Shown here piece by piece: positions 52,273 to 61,026 of a stretch of 64,000 nt of DNA. Source of the stretch: JACVRW01 sp963821275 (GTDB taxonomy: Bacteria > Actinomycetota > Thermoleophilia > Solirubrobacterales > Thermoleophilaceae). Each line of letters begins with the position of its first letter. The first letter of the stretch is position 1. The notes under the pieces are model-generated. The model saw only the letters and a program-made list of their open reading frames with translations, was not told the DNA's origin and ran no database searches. The DNA lies in assembly GCA_963821275.1 (NCBI GenBank), contig CAWGDF010000011.1, positions 62,001 through 126,000 on the forward strand. The letters are read 5' to 3'. Position numbers and translations under genes: made by a program.

Positions 52273-52593
52273 TCACCCCGCCCGGTCGATGAGAAACAGC
52301 CTGGCCCCCGCGGCGCCGGAGCGGCCCCGGTGGCCGGCGCCGTCAGGCAGCAGCAGCCCCTCTCCCGCCGAGACGCGGAGGGGCTCGTCGCCGTTCTCGA
52401 ACTCGTAGGTCACCTCGCCCTCCAGGACGTACCCGGAATGGCCTTCGACGCACCATTCCTCCCGCAGGACACCGGGCTCGTACTGGACCACCGCCCAGCG
52501 GACGCCGTTGACCCCGACCGCGTGCGACGCGATCCCGGGCGCCTCCGGCTCGAACGGCAGGGACGCGAACTCGATCCGCCTGTGCTCGCTCAT
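52273..52593 (-). CDS. Cupin-domain protein
   Basis: This 106-residue single cupin barrel has EWCVEGHSGYVLEGEVTYEF (motif 1, with Glu and a His but not the full HxH) and EGLLLPDGAGHRGRSGAAGA (motif 2 His). One or two metal ligands may be missing. It opens MSEHRRIEFASLPFEPEAPG. It may be a small-molecule-binding helper, an isomerase or a lyase for the hydantoinase pathway. It ends 3 bases before HyuA and is surely co-transcribed. Confidence 0.85.
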   Translation of the reverse strand: MSEHRRIEFASLPFEPEAPGIASHAVGVNGVRWAVVQYEPGVLREEWCVEGHSGYVLEGEVTYEFENGDEPLRVSAGEGLLLPDGAGHRGRSGAAGARLFLIDRAG

Positions 52594-52638
52594 GCGTCTC
52601 CTTTGCTCAGGATCAGGCGCTGCGCAAACGGGAAACGG

Positions 52639-52950
52639 TCACTTCCTGACCGTCAGGCGGTCGCCCTCGGCGCCGGTGATCTCCCACGCGTGGCCGGGCC
52701 GGTCCCCGTCGGCCCCCAGGATCAGCCGGTCGGAGTCGAGCGACCAGGACCCCGTGGTCTCCTCCGGGAGGTCGACCGGCCCGGGGGAGCTCTCGACGTA
52801 GCTGCCGTCGGGACGCAGCTCGAACGAGGTCCGCCCGCGCGACGGCGGAAAGTCGTGACCGGCGGGACGGAAGACCATCTCGTCGGCCGTGTCCTCCTCG
52901 TGAGAGTGGACCCAGCGGCCCCGAAGGAGCGCATCGCGGTACCCGGCCAC
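52639..52950 (-). CDS. Hypothetical protein, lipocalin-like, 103 aa
   Basis: GTG at 52948-52950 opens MAGYRDALLRGRWVHSHEED and continues TADEMVFRPAGHDFPPSRGR, FELRPDGSYVESSPGPVDLP and GSWSLDSDRLILGADGDRPG. The alternating strands with GxW near the start and a late W suit a small lipocalin-like or avidin-like barrel. No family is certain. It lies between the cupin gene and the M43 protease gene with short gaps (13 and 45 bases). Confidence 0.65.
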   Translation of the reverse strand: MAGYRDALLRGRWVHSHEEDTADEMVFRPAGHDFPPSRGRTSFELRPDGSYVESSPGPVDLPEETTGSWSLDSDRLILGADGDRPGHAWEITGAEGDRLTVRK

Positions 52951-52963
52951 GTCGGGGATGATC

Positions 52964-53878
52964 TCAGAGCCCGGCCAGCTTCTTCCTCGGCCCGCCCAGC
53001 GTTGCGTTCATCCGCGCCACTTGGCCCGACGTGAACATCACCATGGAGTCGTCGTCGACGTAGTCCATGTAGTTCATGAACATGTCGCCGCTCGGGCCGT
53101 TGTTGCAGGTGATCTGCGGGAACCGCGGCTTGCCGGTGTTGGCCCGCAGGGCGGGGGGCGTGTCGGCCACGAAGTCGTTGCCGCTGCAGTCGTTTCGGTC
53201 GCCCCAGATGTGACGCAGCCCGAGGAAGTGGCCGACCTCGTGCGTGGCGGTGCGGCCCTTGTTGAACGGCGCCCGGACCGCGCCGCGGCTGCCGAAGGCG
53301 CTGAAGAGGATCACGACGCCGTCTGTCTTGGCCGGTCCCCCCGGGAACTGGGCGTAGCCGAGCAGGCTGTTCGCGAGATTGCAGACCCAGACGTTGAGGT
53401 AGCGGTCGGTGGGCCATGGGTCCACGCCCGCCGTCCGTGCCGACTTCACCGCGTTGTCGACGCCGAAAGACTGCGCCGTGGTCGCCGTGCGCGTGATGCC
53501 CGAGGTCTGCTTTCCGTCGGGGTCCTTCTTGGCCAGGGCGAATTGGATGTTGGAGTCGATCAGGAGGCTCTTCCACACGGCCGGAACCTTGCGCTTGTCG
53601 GGGTTCTTCGCCCGGAAGTCGCGGTTGAGGACGTCGATCTGGCTCTTGACCTGGGCATCGGAGACGTTTTCTTCGTCGGTCTGGTAGACGACGTGGACGA
53701 CGACCGGGAGCGTGATCAGCTTGGCCGTCACGCGCATGGCCTCGCCGCTGTCGATGATCCTGCGCGTCTGGTCCTCGGCCCGCAGGCGGCGTGCCCGGTA
53801 CCCGGGCTGCGTCTCCGCGAGGAACTCGTGGACGACCATCTGACCGCACGAACGGGACCTCGTCTGCTCCGGGCTCAT
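52964..53878 (-). CDS. Zinc metalloprotease, M43 (pappalysin/cytophagalysin) type, no export signal
   Basis: This 304-residue protein has the metzincin motif at residues 213-223 in GRTATHEVGHFLGLRHIWGD (HExxHxxGxxH), the Met-turn in DMFMNYMDYVDDDSMVMFTS and the M43-type CNNGPSGD and DFVADTPPAL segments. The N-terminus (MSPEQTRSRSCGQMVVHEFL, with AETQPGYRARRLRAEDQTRR) is not a signal peptide, although the family is usually secreted. It would cleave proteins in the cytoplasm unless exported some other way. ATG overlaps the raw SnoaL frame stop. It lies within a catabolic-looking operon. Confidence 0.88.
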   Translation of the reverse strand: MSPEQTRSRSCGQMVVHEFLAETQPGYRARRLRAEDQTRRIIDSGEAMRVTAKLITLPVVVHVVYQTDEENVSDAQVKSQIDVLNRDFRAKNPDKRKVPAVWKSLLIDSNIQFALAKKDPDGKQTSGITRTATTAQSFGVDNAVKSARTAGVDPWPTDRYLNVWVCNLANSLLGYAQFPGGPAKTDGVVILFSAFGSRGAVRAPFNKGRTATHEVGHFLGLRHIWGDRNDCSGNDFVADTPPALRANTGKPRFPQITCNNGPSGDMFMNYMDYVDDDSMVMFTSGQVARMNATLGGPRKKLAGL

Positions 53879-53918
53879 GTCCACCGCTCCTCTCGTCGGG
53901 GGTCGCTCTTCCTCGTGG

Positions 53919-54273
53919 CTACCCCGCCGGGGCGTCCACCTCGCGCAGCGCAGTGACCATGGCCGTCGGCCACCGTCCAGATCGCCATCACGGCCATCCG
54001 CTCGTCGGACCCGTCCTGGCGGTGCAGGTTCAGGGTGTAGGCGACCACCACGCGATCGCCGGCCGCGAGCAGCTCGTCGAACTCCGGCCGGTCGATGCTC
54101 GCGAACTGCTCGCGGTACTCGCGCCCGCGGGCGAGGTAGCCCGCCTTGTCCGACCGGACGCCGTTGGCGTGATGAACGAAGTCGTCCGTGAAGGTCGACT
54201 CGACCAGGTCCAGGTCGAAGTCCCGGTCGCACATCTTGAAGGTGATGTCCCTGACGAACTCCACTGCGTCCAC
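53919..54273 (-). CDS. SnoaL-like/NTF2-fold protein, frame shift near the 3' end
   Basis: ATG at 54271-54273 opens MDAVEFVRDITFKMCDRDFD and continues LDLVESTFTDDFVHHANGVR, FASIDRPEFDELLAAGDRVV and VAYTLNLHRQDGSDERMAVM, a complete SnoaL-like fold. After AIWTVADG the raw frame becomes Arg/Gly-rich until 53875. Removing one C near 53965 gives MVTALREVDAPAG and a TAG at 53919-53921, the expected family ending. Members act as cyclases or hydroxylases on polyketide-like molecules. It is just downstream of the flavin monooxygenase gene. Confidence 0.75.
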
Positions 54274-54304
54274 GTCGGCCTCCTGTTGTTTGCCGTGGGC
54301 GAGC

Positions 54305-55879
54305 CTAACGCTCGCCCTCGGTCGCTGGAACTCGAATTCCGATGGCTTTCAGGCGCTCGGCCAGCCAGCCCGCGTCGGGCGGCTCGCAGCGGAGCCCGAG
54401 GTGGGCGTCGGGACGCACAACGTAGGCCGCGTTGGCCACTGCTCCGAGGCGACCGTGCACGTGCAGCTCCGGGTCCGCGAGCGCCTCCACCCCATCCGGA
54501 ACGGCGGGCGGCTGGTCGGAGATCACGAACAGCCGGACGCCCAGCGAGGGAACGAAGCGCCGGCCCAGGGCGATCGCCTCGTCCGGGCGGCCGGCGCCGC
54601 AGCACAGCCAGAGCTGCGGCTGCGGATCGCGCAGCAGCTCGCGCAGGGAGGTTCTGGTCCCGTCGCGCGCCAGGAGCGGGCCGGCGTCCGGCACACGCTG
54701 GCCGGGAAGCACGCCCAGGACCCCCGGCGACATGCGACCGCCCACGAGCGGGCCCTCGGGATAGGCCACGCTCAGCTCGTGTCCGGCCTCGACCGCGGCC
54801 AGCACCTGCGCCGGCGTGGCCAGGGCCGCGGCGAGCGACCGGTCCCGCGTGGCGGCCGCCTCGCCGCTGAGCACGTTGGCCTCGTGCACCGCCCCCGACG
54901 CCTCCACCGCCGCGACGGCCACCGGCCGCCTCTCGGTGTCGTAGGAGTCGATCACGTCCGCCGGAGCCCCGTCCAGCGCCAGGCGCAGCTTCCAGGCCAG
55001 GTTGAACGTGTCCTGCACGCCGGTGTTCATTCCCTGGCCGCTGACCGGTGTCATCACGTGCGCGGCGTCGCCGGCCAGGAGGACCCGCCCGGTCCGGAAG
55101 CGGTGCGCGACGCGATGGTGGAGGGAAAAGCAGGCAGCGTTGCCGGCCTCGCGGATGGGCGGGGCGCCGGGCACGTGGCGGTCGATCACCGCCTGGGCGT
55201 CCGCGACCGAAGGCTTGTCCCCGGCGCCGTCGTCACGGAAGAACAGCCGCTGCCGCCCGTCCGGAAGAGGCATGGCCCAGAGCCCGTCGGCGTCGAGGAA
55301 CACCGGAAGCTCGCCGGGGTCGTAGGGCCAGCCCTCGACGAGCGCGTCCATCACGGCCCAGCGCCCCGGGTAGTCGCCGCCCTCGAACGCGACACCCAGC
55401 GCCTCGCGCAGGCTGCTGTGGACGCCGTCACACGCCACCAGGAAGCCGGCCCGGACCGTCGCGTCACCCACCTCCGCCCTCACACCGTCCGCATCCTGGC
55501 CCGTGAGCCGGAGCGCCGTTCGTCGCTCCACCGGCGTCTCGAGCCTCTCCTCCAGGAGCGCCTCCAGATCGCGCTGGCGCAAGCTGACCGCCGCCGGGAA
55601 AGGGCTGTCGACGCCGCCGAAGTCAAGGCGGGCGACCTCCCGTCCCTCTGAGAAGAGCGGCACGCTGGCGATCGGCTGCGCCGCCTCGAGAATGGCGCCC
55701 GCGACACCTGTGTGGTCCCAGAGCTCGAGGCTGCGGGCGTGGAGGTCGGTGGCGCGCGACACAACCCCCCGCTCGGGCGCGGCGTCCACGATCCGGTGGC
55801 CGACCCCCTGGCGCTCGAGCTCACAGGCGAGGGTCAGCCCGACCGGCCCCGCGCCGGCGATGAGGACCGGTACGTCCAC
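54305..55879 (-). CDS. FAD-dependent aromatic monooxygenase (PheA/TfdB, MhpA type)
   Basis: This 524-residue protein opens MDVPVLIAGAGPVGLTLACE with the GxGxxG FAD motif. The DG motif is FLVACDGVHSSLREALGVAF and the GD motif is RVLLAGDAAHVMTPVSGQGM, then NTGVQDTFNLAWKLRLALDG. A thioredoxin-like C-terminal domain follows (LRDPQPQLWLCCGAGRPDEA, VRPDAHLGLRCEPPDAGWLA). These enzymes hydroxylate phenols or polyketides with NAD(P)H and oxygen. First gene of the minus-strand run, 31 bases before the SnoaL gene, and divergent from the patatin gene. Confidence 0.93.
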   Translation of the reverse strand: MDVPVLIAGAGPVGLTLACELERQGVGHRIVDAAPERGVVSRATDLHARSLELWDHTGVAGAILEAAQPIASVPLFSEGREVARLDFGGVDSPFPAAVSLRQRDLEALLEERLETPVERRTALRLTGQDADGVRAEVGDATVRAGFLVACDGVHSSLREALGVAFEGGDYPGRWAVMDALVEGWPYDPGELPVFLDADGLWAMPLPDGRQRLFFRDDGAGDKPSVADAQAVIDRHVPGAPPIREAGNAACFSLHHRVAHRFRTGRVLLAGDAAHVMTPVSGQGMNTGVQDTFNLAWKLRLALDGAPADVIDSYDTERRPVAVAAVEASGAVHEANVLSGEAAATRDRSLAAALATPAQVLAAVEAGHELSVAYPEGPLVGGRMSPGVLGVLPGQRVPDAGPLLARDGTRTSLRELLRDPQPQLWLCCGAGRPDEAIALGRRFVPSLGVRLFVISDQPPAVPDGVEALADPELHVHGRLGAVANAAYVVRPDAHLGLRCEPPDAGWLAERLKAIGIRVPATEGER

Positions 55880-56060
55880 CGGCGTCTACCAGAAGCTCGA
55901 CGCGACGAGCAGCGGGACAGGGCGACGGATCGTGCGCATGGGAGCGAGTCCTTTCCCTCCGGGGTGGAGAGCCTAACGCGCCAAAGTGACATGGATCACA
56001 CAAGCGGTGCGCGGCTTGCCCGCGGCTGTGGGCAATGGGAGAGTGGCCGTTGAGGATCCA

Positions 56061-57092
56061 ATGGACTGGATCGACGAGGCTGACGGCGTCTTCCGCGGCG
56101 GAGGCGTGAAGGGCATCGCCCTCGCGGGCGCCCTCGAGGGCTTCGCGAGCCATCCAACCAAGCCGGTGCGGCGCTGGGTGAACGTGGCCGGCGCGAGCGC
56201 CGGCGCGATCATCGCCTGCTACCTGGCCCTCGGGCGGACTGCCACGGAGATGTCGGCGCTGCTGCGTGACACCGACTTCTCGCGCTTCCAGGACTTCCCT
56301 CGCCGCAGTCCCGTCCTGGGCGTGGCCAACCTGGCCTACCGGCGCGGCCTCGCCCGCGGCCGCGCCTTCGAGCGCTGGTTCGACGACGTGCTCGAGGGAG
56401 CCACCTTCGCCCGGGTCCAGAAGAAGCCGGAGGGCGGCAAGGAGCGGGACTGGCGGCTCAAGCTGATCGCCGTCGACGTGACGCGCCGCGACCTGCTGGT
56501 GCTGCCGGACGACCTCGATCGCTACCTGGCGCCCGGGACGTCGAGCCCGATCGACCCCGACGGCTTCAGGATCGCCCGCGCCGCCCGGATGAGCATGTCG
56601 ATCCCCTACTTCTTCGAGCCGGTCGAGCTCGAGCACCGCGACGGCGGCCGCTCGACCATCATCGACGGCGGGACGCTCTCCAACTTCCCCGTCTGGCTGT
56701 TCGACGTCGACCCGGCCAAGATCGGTCGGCCTCCCGCCCGCCCCACCTTCGGCTTCACCCTGACCGGCGGGCGTGGTTTCGGCGCGAACGCACGAGCCCT
56801 GCGCCGCTTCGCGCCCTGGTCGGTTCGCTTCGCGTTCGACATCTTCGCGACCGCTCAGGAGGCCTGGGACGAGCGCTTCGTGTCCCAATCGACCCGCGTG
56901 CGGACTCTGCCCGTTGAAGCGGCCGACGTCGCCACCACCGAGTTCCGGATCACGAGAGAACGGCAGGAGCTGCTCCTTGAGAACGGGCGCCGCGCCGCCC
57001 GCGCGTTCCTCGACAAGTTCGAGCTCGAGAGCTACATGAACACCTACCACGCCCGGCCGGCCGAGCTCCCCGCCGGCGCGGACGCCAACTGA
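56061..57092 (+). CDS. Patatin-like phospholipase, cytosolic
   Basis: This 343-residue protein opens MDWIDEADGVFRGGGVKGIA. The oxyanion loop GGGVKG is at 13-18, the nucleophile elbow GASAG has Ser46, and the catalytic Asp202 sits in STIIDGGTLSNFP. Further family segments are RMSMSIPYFFEPVELEHRDG and FGFTLTGGRGFGANARALRR. Both dyad residues are present, so lipid acyl hydrolase activity is likely. There is no signal peptide or secretion motif. ATG 56061 is chosen; a GTG at 56043 is possible. It is followed after 20 bases by the HExxH gene, with GGAGGTACGAC before its start. Confidence 0.92.
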   Translation: MDWIDEADGVFRGGGVKGIALAGALEGFASHPTKPVRRWVNVAGASAGAIIACYLALGRTATEMSALLRDTDFSRFQDFPRRSPVLGVANLAYRRGLARGRAFERWFDDVLEGATFARVQKKPEGGKERDWRLKLIAVDVTRRDLLVLPDDLDRYLAPGTSSPIDPDGFRIARAARMSMSIPYFFEPVELEHRDGGRSTIIDGGTLSNFPVWLFDVDPAKIGRPPARPTFGFTLTGGRGFGANARALRRFAPWSVRFAFDIFATAQEAWDERFVSQSTRVRTLPVEAADVATTEFRITRERQELLLENGRRAARAFLDKFELESYMNTYHARPAELPAGADAN

Positions 57093-57112
57093 CCACGAAT
57101 CGGAGGTACGAC

Positions 57113-59311
57113 ATGGACGCCAACACTCCCGAGCCCCTGGTCCCCGACGACGCCGGCTGCGGGGGCGGCGAGCTCGACCTCCATTTCGACGAGTACGGCG
57201 CCCCGGTGGTGCCGCTCGACCCCGGAAGCGAGGGGAGGCTGTCGTATGTGCCCTGCAGCCTCAATGCCCTCAACGGCAGCTGGCTGCTCGAACTGGTGCC
57301 CGAGCAGTTCGGCTTTCCCTTCCAGGTGATCCGGGGCCCGATGCGCATCGAGGCCAGCGCGGCTCGCTTCCGCGTCTCGGGGGACGTGTACGTGCTCAGG
57401 ATCGGCGGGAACGCCCCTCCGAACAGCGCCGAGCTGGAAACCCCGATGCTCCCCGGGATGCTGATCGGCAAGAACTGGTATCCCGCCTACCCGCAGAGCC
57501 AGTACCGCTGGTACTTCCGCAGCCAGGGCGTCGGCTACACCGACGGCATCCTCAGCTTCCCGTTCGCCCGTCACCTCTGGGATCCGGCCCAGCAGGAGTT
57601 CACCGGCCAGGACACGGGACAGCTGCGCCTCACCTGCCGGCGCACGGTCCTGACCCCCAACTGGGCCCCGCAGCCGACGCTGCGGATGACCGGCAGCGCG
57701 ACCATCGGCGGAAAGCCCTTCACGGTCACGGCCACGAAGACATCGCCCCATCACCGCGGCTGCCGTGTCGAGGTCGATGTCATGAGAAACCGCCAGTGGC
57801 CGGCCAGCGCGGCTCCCTGCGGCGGCCAGCAGACCCTGAGCTTCAGCAGCGTCTACCGCGGGGCGGGCATGGACTTCCTGGCCACGGTCAACGAGCTCGA
57901 TGTGGCTGAGGACACCGAGCTCACCATGGCCGAGCTGCACAACCTGCTGGCCGGGCACCAGGCTCCGGCGCTGCCGGGCGACCAGTCCTGGCGGTTGTGG
58001 CTGATGGTGGGGTCCCGGCTGTCGGACAACACCTTCGGGATCATGTTCGACGACATCGCGCCGCACCGCCAGGGCGCGGTCGGGTTCTCCGACGCGACCC
58101 TTCCCGACAACCCGGTGATCGAGGCGGGCGCACGGGGCGAGCCCCTGGGCAACGTGCCGCTTGCGTTCCTGCGCACGCTGGTCCACGAGGCGGGCCACGC
58201 CTTCAACCTCTTCCACCCCAAGCACGACGTCCACACCGTCCCGGTGGGCACGACGATCATGAACCAGACCGGCGACGTGATCGGGTTCTCCACCGCCGCG
58301 AACCCCTATCCCTGCACGGCAACGATGGCCTTCGACGACCACAACCAGACCTCGCTCGTCCACTCGCCCGACCCCCAGGTCAAGCCAGGCTGGAAGGAGT
58401 TCGGCTGGGGGCACAGCTCGACCTTCGCGGGCGTCGGCGAGCCGACCGACGCGGCGGGCCTGCGGGGCGCCGAGATCGATGCGCCCGGGCTGCGATTGGA
58501 TCTGGAGCTGCCCGAGCATGTCCAGCGGGGCGAGTTCGTGGCCGCCACGGTGACCCTGACCAACACGGGCGACGAGCCCCGGCGGGTGAGCGCCGCGCTC
58601 AACCTCGCGGAGGGGGACCTCTGGCTCTCGCTGCGGACGCCCGCCGGTGATCGGGTGGACGTCCGCGACGTGGTGATCGCCTGCGGGCCGCGCCGCTTCC
58701 TGGAGCTCGAGCCCGGCGGTTCGCTGACCGGACAGCTGGAGCTGCTTTACACCTCGAGCGGCGTGACCTTCGACCAGCCCGGCCGCTACGCGATCCACGC
58801 AGAGCTCGACGCGACCGACCTACCGGGCGAGGTCGTGCGAAGCGCGCCCGCGCAGGTTCTGGTCCGGCCGGCGGCGAGCGAGCCGGAGCGCGACCTCGAG
58901 CGACTCGCCACCGACAGCGACGTCGGGCTGGCCTTCGCCCTCGGGGACTACGGGGCTGCGCCAGAGGCCCGCGACAAGCTCGTGACGCTCATGGACGACT
59001 TCGGCGACACCGACACCGGCGCGGCCAGCGCTCTGGTCATCGCCAACTCCGCGGCGCGGCCGCTGCGCGACATCCGGGCGGCGACCGTGGCACGCGGTCC
59101 CGAGGACGATCTCGCCGCGCGGGCGCTCGAGGTGGCGCTGGGCGACCGCGACGCGGCCACGGTGGCCCGGCTGGCCGCAGCGGTGGTGTCACCCGTCGAG
59201 CCGGATCCGCCGCTGATCGAGCAGGTCCGCGAGCGAATCTCCAAGCCGCGCGCCTACAAGAAGGCCGACAGGCGCAGGGCCGACAAGATCCTCGACGACC
59301 ATGTGACCTGA
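57113..59311 (+). CDS. Large putative metalloprotease with HExxHxxNxxH motif and Ig-like and helical domains
   Basis: This 732-residue protein starts at ATG 57113 after GAGGTACGAC. Residues 1-250 are beta-rich (LSYVPCSLNALNGSWLLELV, WYFRSQGVGYTDGILSFPFA). The zinc domain has LAFLRTLVHEAGHAFNLFHP with His358 opening HEAGHAFNLFH, plus TTIMNQTG as a possible Met-turn. Residues about 460-590 form an Ig/CARDB-like module (VAATVTLTNTGDEPRRVSAA), and the last 130 residues are helical and charged. The metzincin Gly is replaced by Asn. No signal peptide. I cannot name a family; it is probably co-expressed with the patatin. Confidence 0.75.
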   Translation: MDANTPEPLVPDDAGCGGGELDLHFDEYGAPVVPLDPGSEGRLSYVPCSLNALNGSWLLELVPEQFGFPFQVIRGPMRIEASAARFRVSGDVYVLRIGGNAPPNSAELETPMLPGMLIGKNWYPAYPQSQYRWYFRSQGVGYTDGILSFPFARHLWDPAQQEFTGQDTGQLRLTCRRTVLTPNWAPQPTLRMTGSATIGGKPFTVTATKTSPHHRGCRVEVDVMRNRQWPASAAPCGGQQTLSFSSVYRGAGMDFLATVNELDVAEDTELTMAELHNLLAGHQAPALPGDQSWRLWLMVGSRLSDNTFGIMFDDIAPHRQGAVGFSDATLPDNPVIEAGARGEPLGNVPLAFLRTLVHEAGHAFNLFHPKHDVHTVPVGTTIMNQTGDVIGFSTAANPYPCTATMAFDDHNQTSLVHSPDPQVKPGWKEFGWGHSSTFAGVGEPTDAAGLRGAEIDAPGLRLDLELPEHVQRGEFVAATVTLTNTGDEPRRVSAALNLAEGDLWLSLRTPAGDRVDVRDVVIACGPRRFLELEPGGSLTGQLELLYTSSGVTFDQPGRYAIHAELDATDLPGEVVRSAPAQVLVRPAASEPERDLERLATDSDVGLAFALGDYGAAPEARDKLVTLMDDFGDTDTGAASALVIANSAARPLRDIRAATVARGPEDDLAARALEVALGDRDAATVARLAAAVVSPVEPDPPLIEQVRERISKPRAYKKADRRRADKILDDHVT

Positions 59312-59322
59312 GGCCAGGGGCG

Positions 59323-59715
59323 TCAGCCGCGGTGGTCGGCGGCAAGCTGCGCTCGCAGCTCCCTGAGGGCATCGAGCAGCGGAGCCACCTCGGGCACGCT
59401 CGCCCCGCGGGGGAAATCCACCCGGGTGGTCGCCTCTTCCTCGGTCACCTCCAGGAACTCGCCCCCCGCGTCGGCCGCGTCGGGAAGCCCGATCGTCGCC
59501 GGAAGAGCGCGGAGGGCGGCCGGCTCGAAGGCTCGCTCGAGTGCCTCCCAGGCGCCGGGCGGAGACGGCGCCTCAGCGTGCACGTCGGGGTTGCGGGCGT
59601 CGGGAACCCTGCTGGTCAGCGCATAGGCCACGGTCTCCGGCCCCACGCTGATCTCCTCGTCGCAGTGGACCAGGCAGTCGCCCAGGTAGGTGCCGTTGCG
59701 GAAGGTCAGGCCCAC
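59323..59715 (-). CDS. Conserved hypothetical protein, 130 aa
   Basis: GTG at 59713-59715 opens MGLTFRNGTYLGDCLVHCDE, continues EISVGPETVAYALTSRVPDA and AWEALERAFEPAALRALPAT, then IGLPDAADAGGEFLEVTEEE and ends RELRAQLAADHRG. The pattern resembles actinobacterial proteins annotated only as hypothetical. It follows the molybdate operon genes on the same strand with a 14-base gap and could be its last gene. It lies convergent with the HExxH gene, 11 bases apart. Confidence 0.6.
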   Translation of the reverse strand: MGLTFRNGTYLGDCLVHCDEEISVGPETVAYALTSRVPDARNPDVHAEAPSPPGAWEALERAFEPAALRALPATIGLPDAADAGGEFLEVTEEEATTRVDFPRGASVPEVAPLLDALRELRAQLAADHRG

Positions 59716-59729
59716 TGTGCCCGAAGGAG

Positions 59730-59936
59730 TCAGCTCACGGCGAGCATGACGTCGGAGGCCTTGATGACGGCGGTGACGCTGCTCCCCTCGCCGAGGCCGA
59801 GCTCGTCGACAGCCTCGACGGTGATCGAGGCGACGAGCCGCTGTCCGGCGACCTCGAGCTCCACGTTGGCGATGGCCTCGCCGCGGCGGATGCCCCGGAC
59901 GGTGCCCTCGAGCTGGTTGCGTGCACTGATCTTCAC
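59730..59936 (-). CDS. mop: Molbindin, single TOBE-domain molybdate-binding protein
   Basis: This 68-residue protein opens MKISARNQLEGTVRGIRRGE and contains IANVELEVAGQRLVASITVE, AVDELGLGEGSSVTAVIKAS and DVMLAVS, a complete Mop/TOBE domain. Molbindins assemble into rings that store molybdate or tungstate in the cytoplasm. GTG at 59934-59936 overlaps the ModC stop as GTGA. It ends the recognisable molybdate operon. Confidence 0.93.
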   Translation of the reverse strand: MKISARNQLEGTVRGIRRGEAIANVELEVAGQRLVASITVEAVDELGLGEGSSVTAVIKASDVMLAVS

Positions 59937-61017
59937 TCGCTGGTCCCTTCGGTCGCTGTTCTCACGAGCCTTGTGGCGGTCGCCTTCCAGGAGGCGGCGA
60001 CGATGGCGCCGGCCCTGATTTCCAGTTGCTCGGCCGCGGCTGCGGTGATCTCGGCTGCCAGGGGTTGCGGGCCGGCCAGCCCGAGCCGCACGCGGTTGCC
60101 GATGGTAGTGACCGAGAGCACCTCGGCCGTCAGGCGGTTCTGGGCCGAGCCGTGCCGCTCCTCGCCCGCCGGCTCGATGGCGATCTCCCAGGGATAGATG
60201 CTCACCGCGACCTCGCCCTCGCCCGCGTCCGGGGTCACCACCTCGCCGCCGCCGTCGAGCCGGACGTGGGTGAGGCCGTCGCTCCCCGCGCGAGCGGCGC
60301 CAGTGAGCACCACGGCGCCGGTGAAGTCGGCGACGAACGCCGACCGGGGCGCGGCGGCGAGCTCGCTGGGCGTGCCCTCCTGCACCACGCGGCCGGAGTC
60401 GACGATCCCCACCCGGTCGCCGAGCTGGGCCGCCTCCGAGAAATCGTGGGTCACCAGCAGGGCGGGCGCCTCGCTATCGCGCAGGATCGCTTCCAGCTCG
60501 CGCGCGGCGCGCGCGCGGGTGCGGGAATCGAGCGCGGACAGCGGCTCGTCGAGCAGCAGCACCTCCGGCCGCCGGGCCAGCGCCCGGGCCAGGGCGACCC
60601 TCTGACGCTCCCCCCGCTGAGCCGGCTCGGGCGCGCATCGGCCCGGCCGGCCAGCCCGAAGCGCTCGAGCAGCTCCAGCGCCCGGGCGCGCCGCTCGCGC
60701 CGTCCCCCCTTCCGCATCGGGTAGGCCACGTTCTGCCACGCGCTCAGGTGAGGAAAGAGGGCGTAGTCCTGGAAGACATAGCCGCAGCGCCGGCGCTCCG
60801 CGGGCACGTCGACGCCCCGGTCGGTGTCGAGCCACGTCTCGCCGTTGGCCTGCACCAGCCCCTCGTCCGGGTGCAGCAGCCCCGCGGCCACCCGCAGCAG
60901 GCTCGTCTTCCCCGCCCCCGACGGGCCCGCCAGCGCGACGCACTCGCCCGGCGCGACGGCCACCTCCACGTCCAGCCGCAACGCCCCGAGCGTCGTGCGG
61001 GCGGCGACGCTCAGCAC
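59933..61017 (-). CDS. modC: Molybdate ABC transporter ATP-binding protein, one frame shift
   Basis: GTG at 61015-61017. Walker A is GECVALAGPSGAGKTSLLRV, then the Q-loop GYVFQDYALFPHLSAWQNVA. The signature SRLSGG breaks at about 60617 in a run of six G and continues in the next frame as ERQRVALARALARRPEVLLL, DEPLSALDSRTRARAARELE and LVTHDFSEAAQLGDRVGIVD. A C-terminal TOBE domain (QNRLTAEVLSVTTIGNRVRL) follows, normal for ModC. One missing base in the G-run explains the break. Corrected length is about 361 residues. Confidence 0.87.
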
Positions 61018-61026
61018 CGGAGCGCG

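Noticed and set aside
50467..53034. 855-codon plus-strand frame over hyuA, the cupin and the protease end
   Set aside because: Long antisense frames are common in GC-rich genes. Its translation is Arg/Asp/Val-rich without motifs.
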